From the NCBI GenBank assembly GCA_965204875.1, contig OZ242020.1, positions 1,798,001 to 1,862,000 on the forward strand: 64,000 bases of DNA. The letters run 5' to 3'. This document shows positions 44,427-54,252 of the stretch, piece by piece. The translations under genes were made by a program, and so were the position numbers. Origin of the DNA: Aldehydirespirator sp965204875. Its GTDB lineage: Bacteria; Actinomycetota; Acidimicrobiia; Acidimicrobiales; Aldehydirespiratoraceae. How positions within the stretch are numbered: the first letter of the stretch is position 1; each line of letters begins with the position of its first letter. The notes under the pieces were generated by a model. That model did not search any database and was not told the origin of the DNA. It saw only the letters and a program-made list of their open reading frames with translations.

Positions 44427-45032
44427 CGACGCTGGCACGGGGCGCGGATTGTCGCTGTTGCGTGCGCGTGTTGCGAAGGTGGCGGGTTGTGGTATGGTGT
44501 TGTTTACTGCTTTCTCAGGCGCTCCCAGAGTAGGAGGTAACGTCTGGGTAGCAGCATCGGCGGCCTTCGTGGCGCCCTCTTGTCCCCGGTTCCGCCCGCG
44601 AACGGCAGAGGAGGCCCGCGATGGCCGCAACCCAAGCACAGCGCGCAGCGCTCTACAACGAGCTGGCAGAAGCCATGAACCCCGAAGCGGCAGACACGCT
44701 TATGGACCAGCTCCCGCCCACTGGCTGGGACCAGATGGCCACCAAAGACGACCTCGCCAACACCGAACAACGCCTGCAGGGTGCGATGCAGACCGGCTTC
44801 GCCGAGCTGCGAGCCCTTATCGCCACGGAGTCGGCGGAGAGGGCCAAGGGGTTTGCCGACGCCGCCAAGGAGCGCGCCGAGATCATCAAGTCCCAGGCCG
44901 AGCTCATCCGGGCCCAGGCCAGGCAGCTGTACTTGATCGTCGCCGCCATCGCCGTGGGAACGGTCTCCGTGTGGGTCGCCGTGTTGACCAGCGTGATCGT
45001 CAGCTGACGACCCGGCGTCCAGGCTCAGGCTG
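44427..45032. repeat. Right copy of the ~0.6-kb direct repeat
   Basis: Matches 41316-41941, including the promoter (TTGCGA 44471-44476, TATGGT 44493-44498, 16-bp spacer), the leader and the small coiled-coil gene. The copies lie 3.1 kb apart in the same orientation. Confidence 0.88.
44621..45007 (+). CDS. Small coiled-coil protein with C-terminal transmembrane helix, copy 2
   Basis: The 128-aa paralogue of the protein at 41510 has identical N- and C-terminal parts; the central coil lacks seven residues (RLQGAMQTGFAE instead of the longer duplicated version). It has the same ribosome site and promoter. Confidence 0.75.
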   Translation: MAATQAQRAALYNELAEAMNPEAADTLMDQLPPTGWDQMATKDDLANTEQRLQGAMQTGFAELRALIATESAERAKGFADAAKERAEIIKSQAELIRAQARQLYLIVAAIAVGTVSVWVAVLTSVIVS

Positions 45033-45226
45033 CAGGGTCGCAGGTCATCACGGTAAACAGATCGTTGTAGACCGAACATTTTCGCCGGTGGTCACCTGCT
45101 AACTGTGCCGGTGCTGCCTTGGGTGGCTGAGCCTCGCTGTTTGACGCCCGCGGTGTTGGTTCGCTTAGCGGTGTAGCGTGTAGGGGAACGCTGTTCCGCT
45201 ACTGAGCTAGTCGCAAGGGGGTGCTG

Positions 45227-45973
45227 ATGCCCGACGTTGTGGGCTATAGGGCCAAGATCGGGGTTGTCGTGCCCTCGACCAACACCGTGGTGGAGCACGA
45301 CTTCGCCCGCGTGCGGCCCCCCGGGGTCACCTTCCACAGCGGGCGCTTCCTGGTGGAGGCCCCCGACCTCAGCAGCGACGAGGCCTTCCTGCACTTCCTG
45401 GACCTTATACGCAAGACCATCCCGACCGCGGTCCGCGACCTCATGACCTGCAAGCCCGACCACATCCTCATGGGCATGTCGGCCGAGACCTTCTGGGGCG
45501 GCAAGGAGGGGAACGCCGCCTTCTCGGCGCGGGTTGCGGCCATCGCCGGCGACATCGGCATGACCTCGGGCGCGGCGGCCTGCAACGCGGCCCTCGAGCT
45601 GCTCGGAGCGTCGCGCATCGCCTGCCTGACGCCCTACCAGCCGGCCGCGGACGAGCAGGTGTTCGGGTACTTCACCGAGTGCGGCTTCGACGTGAAGCGC
45701 GTGCACGGCCTGCGCTGCGCCTCCGCCACCTCCATCGCCGACGTGACCCCCGAGACCCTCGTGGACGTGCTCAAGCGCCTCGACGGAAACGACATCGACG
45801 CCATCGTGCAATGCGGCACGAACCTGTCGATGGTCGAGGTGGCGGACCAGGCCGAGCGCTGGCTGGGCAAGCCGGTGCTGGCCATCAACGCCGTCTGCCT
45901 GTGGCACGCGCTGCGCACGCTCGGCATCGACGACCGGTTCGTGGGCCACGGGATGATGCTGCGAGAGTTCTGA
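45227..45973 (+). CDS. Maleate isomerase / arylmalonate decarboxylase-like protein (Asp/Glu racemase superfamily)
   Basis: The 248-aa protein begins with YRAKIGVVVPSTNTVVEHDF, characteristic of maleate cis-trans isomerases. It has TSGAAACNAALELLG (Cys in the first catalytic loop region) and IVQCGTNLSMVEVADQAERWLGKPVLAINAVCLWHALR with further Cys residues in the second. Such enzymes isomerise maleate to fumarate at the end of nicotinate or aromatic ring-cleavage routes. A G-run precedes the ATG. It is followed after 3 bp by a PHBH-type monooxygenase, so a joint catabolic role is likely. Confidence 0.8.
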   Translation: MPDVVGYRAKIGVVVPSTNTVVEHDFARVRPPGVTFHSGRFLVEAPDLSSDEAFLHFLDLIRKTIPTAVRDLMTCKPDHILMGMSAETFWGGKEGNAAFSARVAAIAGDIGMTSGAAACNAALELLGASRIACLTPYQPAADEQVFGYFTECGFDVKRVHGLRCASATSIADVTPETLVDVLKRLDGNDIDAIVQCGTNLSMVEVADQAERWLGKPVLAINAVCLWHALRTLGIDDRFVGHGMMLREF

Positions 45974-45976
45974 ACC

Positions 45977-47218
45977 TTGGCGTCGCCCCGAGCCATCGTC
46001 GTCGGCGCGGGTCCGGTCGGATGCGTGGCCGCGGCGGTGCTGGCAGCGGGCGGCATCGAGGTGACGCTGCTGGAGGCCGCCACCGATCTCCCCCGCGAGC
46101 TGCGAGCCTCCACCTTCCACCCGGCGACGCTCGACCTGCTCGAGCGCGTCGCCCCCGGCGCTACCGGCGAGATGGCGCAACGGGGTCTCAAGGCTCGCCG
46201 GTTCGCATACCGGGACCGCGGCGGCGGGGTCGTGGCCGACTTCGATCTCGGTGTGCTGGCCGATGTGACCGACCACCCCTTCAGGCTCCAGTGCGAGCAG
46301 TACAAGCTGTGCGAGATCATGCTGGACCGCCTCGGACAGGCGGGCAACGTCACCGTCCGCCTCGACGCCGCCGTAGCCGGCGGCGCCGACACCGGCGGCG
46401 CGGCCTCGGTGGTGCTGGCGTCGGGCGAGACGCTCACGGCTGATGCGGTGGTCGCCGCCGACGGTGCGGCCAGCGCGGTCCGCAAGTCGCTGGGCCTGGC
46501 CTTCGACGGCATGACCTACGAGGACCGCTACCTGGTGCTGTCCACCCCCTTCGAGATGGCCGAGCACCTGAGCGACCTGGCCTACGTCAACTACATCTCC
46601 GACCCCGACGAGTGGCTGGTGCTGCTGCGAACGGTCGATCTCTGGCGAGCGCTGTTCCCGGTCGGCAGCGACGAGACCGACGCCGAGGCGCTCAGTGACC
46701 GGAGCGCCCAGCGCAGGCTCAACGGGATCGTGGCCCGCGACGAGCCTTACGAGGTGGCCCACCGCACCATCTACCGTGTCCACCAGCGGGTGGCCGACCG
46801 CTTCATCGTCGGCCGCGTGGTGCTGATGGGCGACGCCGCGCACATCAACAACCCGCTCGGCGGGATGGGCATGAACGGCGGCATCCACGATGCCGTGCTC
46901 CTGGGCGGGTCGCTGGCCGCCGTCCTGCGGGGCGACATCGGCGCTGACCGCCTCGACCGTCACGCCGAGCTTCGCCGGACGCTGGCCATCGAATACGTCA
47001 GGCGTCACACCCACCAGAACGCTCAGAGCCTGGCCGCCCCCGACGGCGCCGCCCGACGGCGAGCCCTGGATCAGATGGCCGCTCGGGCAGCCGACCCCGG
47101 CCAGGCGCGCGCCTACATGCTCCAAGCCAGCATGATCAACGCGGTCGAGGCCATGCGCGACGAGCTTGAGGAGGTCGGGCTCAAGCTCGGTCGAACCCCG
47201 TCGAGTCCGTTCCGTTGA
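45977..47218 (+). CDS. FAD-dependent aromatic-ring monooxygenase (PHBH/UbiH type)
   Basis: The 413-aa flavoprotein hydroxylase has AIVVGAGPVGCVAAAVLAAGG (GxGxxG) with a following Glu, VVAADGAASAVRKSLG (the DG motif) and VVLMGDAAHINNPLGGMGMNGGIHDA (the GD motif binding FAD ribose). The family inserts one oxygen atom into phenolic or pyridine-type rings using NAD(P)H. The start appears to be TTG at 45977, four bases after the upstream stop, suggesting translational coupling. It resembles 6-hydroxynicotinate 3-monooxygenase-type pairs with maleate isomerase, but the substrate is not determined. Confidence 0.85.
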   Translation: MASPRAIVVGAGPVGCVAAAVLAAGGIEVTLLEAATDLPRELRASTFHPATLDLLERVAPGATGEMAQRGLKARRFAYRDRGGGVVADFDLGVLADVTDHPFRLQCEQYKLCEIMLDRLGQAGNVTVRLDAAVAGGADTGGAASVVLASGETLTADAVVAADGAASAVRKSLGLAFDGMTYEDRYLVLSTPFEMAEHLSDLAYVNYISDPDEWLVLLRTVDLWRALFPVGSDETDAEALSDRSAQRRLNGIVARDEPYEVAHRTIYRVHQRVADRFIVGRVVLMGDAAHINNPLGGMGMNGGIHDAVLLGGSLAAVLRGDIGADRLDRHAELRRTLAIEYVRRHTHQNAQSLAAPDGAARRRALDQMAARAADPGQARAYMLQASMINAVEAMRDELEEVGLKLGRTPSSPFR

Positions 47219-47243
47219 CCGGAACGCTGTTTCGCTCTAGCCT
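47215..47243 (+). promoter_or_regulatory. Predicted promoter TTGACC-17-TAGCCT
   Basis: TTGACC (47215-47220) and TAGCCT (47238-47243) are spaced exactly 17 bp, overlapping the stop of the monooxygenase gene and reading into the surface-protein gene. Confidence 0.55.
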
Positions 47244-47339
47244 GCACGCGGCGGCGGCTGGCTGGGAGGCCTGCCGCGAAGAATGCTTGGGATGTTACGG
47301 ATCTCAAGGAGTCCGATGCCGGTCTCCAAAGACTGGACT

Positions 47340-47520
47340 AGGAGGGAAAATGCTGGATCGAACCGCTGGACGCTTGATCACACGAGGCGTCTGCCCGTTC
47401 GGGAAGCGCACAAGGGCCACGGCTGGGTGTCGCCCGAGTACGTCGACACGAGGTGTCCGCCCGTTCGGGAGGCGCACGCAGGGGAAAATGCTGGATCGGA
47501 GCGCCGGACGCTTGATCGTG
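47340..47520 (+). repeat. 138-bp-spaced duplication of a gene start region
   Basis: GGGAAAATGCTGGATCG (first ATG 47350) recurs as GGGGAAAATGCTGGATCG (ATG 47488), followed in both by GGACGCTTGATC. A second block, GTTCGGGARGCGCAC preceded by CACGAGG, is also duplicated between them. The two ATGs are in frame (46 codons). Confidence 0.8.
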
Positions 47521-48279
47521 TCCGCTGCCGCCGTTGCCTTTGCGGGCCTTTTGATCGCTCCGGCTGCCGTGGCCGATCACGGCGAGGGGCACAACGGCGA
47601 GACGATGGAACTGTCCAAGACCGAGGGCATCGCCGACGGCGAGGTGGTGACCGTCATGCTCAGCAGCTGGCTGCCGGGCAAGACCGCCACCATCGTCACC
47701 TGCTACATCTACCCGGCGGTCGGCCCCACAGACTGCGAGCTGAGCAACTACGGCCAGCACACCGTGGAGATCGCGGATGACGGCACTGCGACCTACGACT
47801 ACCCGGTGGCCGTGGTGCCGGACCGCTGCGACGAGACCAAGCCCTGCTACATCGTGGCCGGTGACGGCATCGGAGGACCCGCGAACTACGCCGCCCAGCT
47901 GATCACCTTCGCAGCAGCGCCCGAGCCGGAGCCGGAACCTGAGCCCGAGCCCGAGCCGGAACCTGAACCGGCCCCGGAACCTGAGCCAGAGCCGGCTCCG
48001 GAGCCCGAGCCCGAGCCGGAACTGGCTCCCGAGCCCGAGCCGGTTGAGGAAGAGGCGGCGCCGGTTGAGGAACCCGAGCAGGCGGCGCCCGCAGCTGAGC
48101 CCGCGCTGGCCGAGGAACCAGCGGCATCGCAAGCCGCTGCCGAGGCGGCAGCAACCTCCTCCGGCAGCGACGGCGGCACTTCGGTGTGGGTGTGGCTGAT
48201 CCCGGTGATCATCCTGGCAGCGGTCATCGCTGTCGCGGCGCAGAGGTTCATGCGGCGCAGGAGCAGCGACGCAGCCTGA
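47488..48279 (+). CDS. Cell-surface protein with neocarzinostatin-like domain, Pro-Glu repeats and C-terminal membrane anchor
   Basis: The 263-aa protein has a signal peptide (MLDRSAGRLIVSAAAVAFAGLL, cleavage near AVADH), a ~100-residue beta-domain (KTEGIADGEVVTVMLSSWLPGKTATIV with Cys pairs) resembling the neocarzinostatin family fold, a Pro-Glu repeat stalk (about residues 150-205), an acidic Ala-rich stretch and a C-terminal helix VWVWLIPVIILAAVIAVAAQ followed by RRR. It is probably a wall-spanning anchored protein. The upstream ATG at 47350 has the stronger Shine-Dalgarno (GGAGGG) and would add 46 basic residues, which would spoil the signal peptide; I therefore prefer 47488. Confidence 0.75.
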   Translation: MLDRSAGRLIVSAAAVAFAGLLIAPAAVADHGEGHNGETMELSKTEGIADGEVVTVMLSSWLPGKTATIVTCYIYPAVGPTDCELSNYGQHTVEIADDGTATYDYPVAVVPDRCDETKPCYIVAGDGIGGPANYAAQLITFAAAPEPEPEPEPEPEPEPEPAPEPEPEPAPEPEPEPELAPEPEPVEEEAAPVEEPEQAAPAAEPALAEEPAASQAAAEAAATSSGSDGGTSVWVWLIPVIILAAVIAVAAQRFMRRRSSDAA

Positions 48280-48288
48280 GGTTCGGCG

Positions 48289-49593
48289 GTGAGTGCTGAC
48301 ACGCATGACAGCGCCGGCCGGGCGACCGGCGAGCGGCTGATCGAGGACATGACGGACGCCGAGCGCGAGCGCGCCCGGCGGGTCGACTCCGTGCTGCCCG
48401 CGCTGGCCGAGCGCGCCGTCGAGGCGGACCGCTCCGGCGAGTTCCCCCTCGAGCATGTCCGCACGATCTCCGAGGCGGGTCTGCTGGGGCTGACCGTGCC
48501 GACCGCATACGGAGGCCTCGGCGGCGGGCTGCGCGACCTGTCGGCGGCGACCTTCGCTATGGCCACCGCCTGCGCGTCCACGTCGCTGGCATATTTCTTC
48601 CAGTGCAGCGGATCGTCGAGGGGGCTGTTGCCGCTGGCGGCTGCCGACGCCGGCCTGTTCGCCGACGACGAGGTGCCCGTCGTGCGGGCCTTCGGCGAGA
48701 GGGTGCTGCGACGCATGGGTGCCGAGGGCCGCTGGGTGGCCAACTTCGCCAGCGAGTCGGTGCGCACCAAGAACGCCGCGGTCACCATTGCCACCGAGGC
48801 GTCGCGTGCTGCCGGCGGGTGGCTGCTCAACGGGGTCAAGTCGTTCGGCTGCGCCACGGGAGTGGCCGACGACTACCTGGTCACGGCCAAGCTCGACACC
48901 GGCGACACCGCGGAGTCGCTGGCCGTGTTCCTGGTTCCCCGGGACACTCCGGGTGTGAGCGAGCGGGCCAGGTGGGACGCCATCGGCATGCGGGCCACCG
49001 CCACCCACGGCATCGTGTTGAAGGACGCTTTCGTGCCCGACGACCATGCGCTGACCGTTCCGGGAACGTTCCTCAAGATGACCGAGGTGAGCCGGGGCAG
49101 CTTCGTCGGCAACCAGGTGGCGCTGTCGTCGGTGTATGTGGGGGCGGCCCAAGCCGTCTATGACTTCGCGCTGGGACACTTGACCACCACCACCTATCAC
49201 GGCACCGACGAGCCCATCGGGGGCAGCGACCTGCACCGGCAACTGATCGGCAAGATGAGGGCGCATCTCGACACCGCCTACCTATGGGCCCGCCGCCAGA
49301 TTCTCCTGGAGACATCCGAGGTCGAGATAATCCCCAAGAGCGATGTGGTGGCCAACTGGCGGATCGCCAAAGGCGAGATAGCCGACAACTGTTTCGCGGT
49401 GGCCGTGCATGCGCTGAAGGCCTGCGGCACCGCCAACACGGCCATGAGCGGCGCTGTCTCACGTGGCCTGCGCGACCTGTCGATGGGCTTGGTGCAAGGC
49501 TTTCCCGCCGAGCGCGGACGCCTCGAGGCAGCCGCCTACCACGTCTTCGGCTCCGAGGGCGATCAGTTCGCCACCACAGGGGGCAGTCGGTGA
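48289..49593 (+). CDS. Acyl-CoA dehydrogenase-family flavoprotein
   Basis: The 434-aa protein follows the ACAD layout: an N-terminal helical domain (LPALAERAVEADRSGEFPLEHVRTISEAGLLGLTVPTAYGGLGG), a central beta-domain (FASESVRTKNAAVTI, GGWLLNGVKSFGCATGVADDYLV) and a C-terminal helical domain (GSFVGNQVALSSVYVGAAQAVYDFALGH). FAD-linked alpha,beta-dehydrogenation of an acyl-CoA is the family reaction; some relatives act as monooxygenases. The catalytic Glu cannot be placed with confidence. The GTG start lies 10 bp after the previous stop. Confidence 0.85.
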   Translation: MSADTHDSAGRATGERLIEDMTDAERERARRVDSVLPALAERAVEADRSGEFPLEHVRTISEAGLLGLTVPTAYGGLGGGLRDLSAATFAMATACASTSLAYFFQCSGSSRGLLPLAAADAGLFADDEVPVVRAFGERVLRRMGAEGRWVANFASESVRTKNAAVTIATEASRAAGGWLLNGVKSFGCATGVADDYLVTAKLDTGDTAESLAVFLVPRDTPGVSERARWDAIGMRATATHGIVLKDAFVPDDHALTVPGTFLKMTEVSRGSFVGNQVALSSVYVGAAQAVYDFALGHLTTTTYHGTDEPIGGSDLHRQLIGKMRAHLDTAYLWARRQILLETSEVEIIPKSDVVANWRIAKGEIADNCFAVAVHALKACGTANTAMSGAVSRGLRDLSMGLVQGFPAERGRLEAAAYHVFGSEGDQFATTGGSR

Positions 49594-50018
49594 GCGGGTT
49601 GCGGTCGCGTCCGTGGTTCTTCCCGTCGCTGGCCGTCTTCCTGTACTTGACGGGGATGAACGACGAGGCGCTGCACCGGCTCGGGCAGTGGTGGCTCGGC
49701 TTCGGGCGCTGGGGGCAGACCGCTGCGGTGCTGGTGCTGCTGGCGCTGCTCGCATACTTCACACAGGACGTGCTCAATCGCCGCCGCTCGGCCTACCGCG
49801 CGGCGGTCCGCGCCGCAGACGCCACCCGCCCGCCCGCCATACAACCGGGCGCTCCGGGTGGCTCGGCGCCGGAACCCGCGCCGGTATCACGCACTCAGAA
49901 GATCGAGCAACGAGGTATGCCGGGTGGCTCGGGGCCGGAACCGGCGCAGGTGTCACGCAGTCAGAAGATCGAGCAACGAGGTATGCCGGGTGGCTCCGGG
50001 CCGGTGTCACACTCTTAG
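49590..50018 (+). CDS. Small membrane protein with 22-aa repeats at the C-terminus
   Basis: The 142-aa protein starts at a GTG overlapping the ACAD stop (GTGA). It has two hydrophobic segments (about 9-24 and 43-60) and a tail of imperfect 22-residue repeats (PGGSGPEPAQVSRSQKIEQR). The repeats come from the 66-bp tandem repeat, so the tail may be variable. The family is not recognised. Confidence 0.6.
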   Translation: MSGLRSRPWFFPSLAVFLYLTGMNDEALHRLGQWWLGFGRWGQTAAVLVLLALLAYFTQDVLNRRRSAYRAAVRAADATRPPAIQPGAPGGSAPEPAPVSRTQKIEQRGMPGGSGPEPAQVSRSQKIEQRGMPGGSGPVSHS

Positions 50019-50040
50019 GAAGATCAAGCAACGAGGTACC
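49852..50040. repeat. 66-bp tandem repeat, about 2.8 copies
   Basis: The unit starting CCGGGTGGCTC and ending CGAGCAACGAGGTA occurs at about 49852, 49918 and 49984; the last copy is shortened and crosses the stop codon, reaching the start of the binding-protein gene. Confidence 0.85.
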
Positions 50041-50042
50041 CA

Positions 50043-51821
50043 ATGACCTGTGCCGACGACATCAGCCGAAGACACCATCGGTCACCACTTCGGGCCTGGC
50101 CAAGTCCCGACGCCCCGCCACCGGCGCAGCCTGCGCGCCCTGCGCTGCGGCGCCCTCCGGCTCGGACGCTCTCGCGGTCGGTTGCCTCGGACAGTGCCTC
50201 GCAGGGCCGGCGTCTGCATCGAGCGCGCTCCCGCAGCGCTCGGCCTCCATACGACGACCCTGGGCGCGTCGCGACCCGCCGGCGGCCGCGCCGGGCGCGG
50301 GCAACGGCCTTGGTGCTCGCGTTGGCGCTGGTTGCCGCTGCCTGCTCGCAATCCGTTGATGAGGATCGGGCCGAGCCCGACACGGCGGACGCGCCGACCA
50401 CATCCGCCGCCGACCCGGCCGCGAGCGCGCCCGATGCCGACCCGGCAGGCAGCGGCGGCGGCTCCGACAGCGACGACCCGGACGCATCGGCCGGCAGCGG
50501 CGGCTCTGATGACGGCCAGGCCGGCACGGGTGGCTCCGACAGCGACGACCCGGCCGCCGGCAGCGGCGGCAGCGACACCGAACCAGCCGGGGAAGCCCCC
50601 GGCGGCCCGGTGCCCGCCGGACCGGACGCTCCCGGTGTCAGCGACGACGCAGTGACCATCTCGTTCATCATCACCGACACCTCCGCAGTGGCCGCCGCCT
50701 TCGGTTGGGAGACTCCCGACGAGGGCGACCGCGAGGCCCAGCTAGCGGCGCTGGCCGACCACTTCAACGCCGCGGGCGGGTTCGCCGGTCGCCGGATCGA
50801 CGCCAAGGTGCAACTCTTCAACGCCATAACCGACGGCCCGGTCGCCGAGGAGGCCCTCTGCAACGCCATCACCCAGGACGACAAAGCCTTCGCGGTGGTG
50901 CTGACGGGGCAGCTGCAGGAGAACGCGCGGCCCTGCTACCGCAACGCCAGGACGCTGATGTTCGACGCCACCCTCTACCCGGTGGACGAGGCGGGGTTCG
51001 AGGAGTTGGCCCCGTACTACTGGTCGCCGCTGCTGCCCTCCTACGACGACCTGGTGAAGGGGCTCGCGGCCGGGCTCATAGCCGACGGCTGGTTCGACGG
51101 GGCCACGCTGGGGGTCATCGCCATCGAGTCCGAGCTGAGCCAGAGGGTCTACGAGCAGCAGTTCCTTCCCATTCTGGAAGAGGTCGGCGTGGAGGTCGCC
51201 TCATACAACACGATCGACCCGACCGACGGCACCTCCTTCGCCAACGACCAGCTGCAGGCGATCATCAACTTCAAGGAGGCGGGCGTGGACAAGGTCGTCG
51301 CCATCGGCGGGTCGCGCCTGGTGTCGTGGTTCATCGAGACCAGCATCGCCCAGAACTTCGCGCCGGCCTATGCCGTCACCAGCTACGACGCGCCGGAGTT
51401 CAACGTGTTCAACTTTGCCGAGATGATGCCGGGGGCGAGCGGCATCAGCGTGCTGCCCGGCTACGACGTGGGCGACGACCAGCACGGGTTCCCGGCCGGC
51501 GCGGCCGAGCAGGAGTGCCTGGACATATTCACCGCAGCCGGGCTGGAGTTCGAGGAGCGGGCCAACGTGCGGACGGGTCTGATCTTCTGCGACGTGCTGC
51601 GCCTGCTGCGCGCGGTGACGCCCGGACTGACCGAGGTGAGCGCCGGTGGGGTCTCCGAGGCTGTGTGGCGCCTCGGTGACGGCTTCGAGCCGGCCTCGGT
51701 GTACGGGGTGGAATTCACCGAGGGCAGCTATGCCGGCGGTGCCGTCTACCGGCGCTTCCGCTTCGACCCCGGCTGCGAGTGCATGGCGCTGATCGGCGAT
51801 CCGGCGGCCTTCGGCGACTAG
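50043..51821 (+). CDS. Branched-chain amino-acid-type ABC transporter substrate-binding lipoprotein
   Basis: The 592-aa protein has an unusually long basic N-terminus (~85 aa), a hydrophobic segment and lipobox ALVAAAC (Cys 101), a ~95-aa Ser/Gly/Asp/Pro-rich linker, then a type I periplasmic-binding fold: ISFIITDTSAVAAAFGW, ALADHFNAAGGFAGRRIDAKV, SYDDLVKGLAAGLIADGWFDGATLGVIAIES. It would deliver ligand to the downstream Liv-type permease. No alternative start closer to the lipobox is evident, so the extension may be real or the start may be misjudged. Gene order with the MFS-LivF and LivHMG fusions supports one transport unit. Confidence 0.82.
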   Translation: MTCADDISRRHHRSPLRAWPSPDAPPPAQPARPALRRPPARTLSRSVASDSASQGRRLHRARSRSARPPYDDPGRVATRRRPRRARATALVLALALVAAACSQSVDEDRAEPDTADAPTTSAADPAASAPDADPAGSGGGSDSDDPDASAGSGGSDDGQAGTGGSDSDDPAAGSGGSDTEPAGEAPGGPVPAGPDAPGVSDDAVTISFIITDTSAVAAAFGWETPDEGDREAQLAALADHFNAAGGFAGRRIDAKVQLFNAITDGPVAEEALCNAITQDDKAFAVVLTGQLQENARPCYRNARTLMFDATLYPVDEAGFEELAPYYWSPLLPSYDDLVKGLAAGLIADGWFDGATLGVIAIESELSQRVYEQQFLPILEEVGVEVASYNTIDPTDGTSFANDQLQAIINFKEAGVDKVVAIGGSRLVSWFIETSIAQNFAPAYAVTSYDAPEFNVFNFAEMMPGASGISVLPGYDVGDDQHGFPAGAAEQECLDIFTAAGLEFEERANVRTGLIFCDVLRLLRAVTPGLTEVSAGGVSEAVWRLGDGFEPASVYGVEFTEGSYAGGAVYRRFRFDPGCECMALIGDPAAFGD

Positions 51822-51921
51822 AGCCGGTTGGCGCTGCGCCTTGAACCTCACCCGTCCCGTTTGATGCCGGCCAGGCTGTTGCGTGTGACGCCGCGCTGCG
51901 ATCCGCGGTTGCGGAGGCGAC

Positions 51922-54069
<2,148 letters not shown>

Positions 54070-54252
54070 GCGCAGTGATGGGTTACAACCTCGGCGGATC
54101 GACACCGCTGCCAGGCCCGCCGGATCAGCCGCCGGTCTCACTCACGCCCCCCGCCGGGGATCGGTCAGGCATGGCGACGGTTTGCTGTCGTGGCGGGGAG
54201 GTGGGCGCGGCCATGCGCTGCGCCCTCGGCGGGGATCGGTAGGCGGCTGGTC

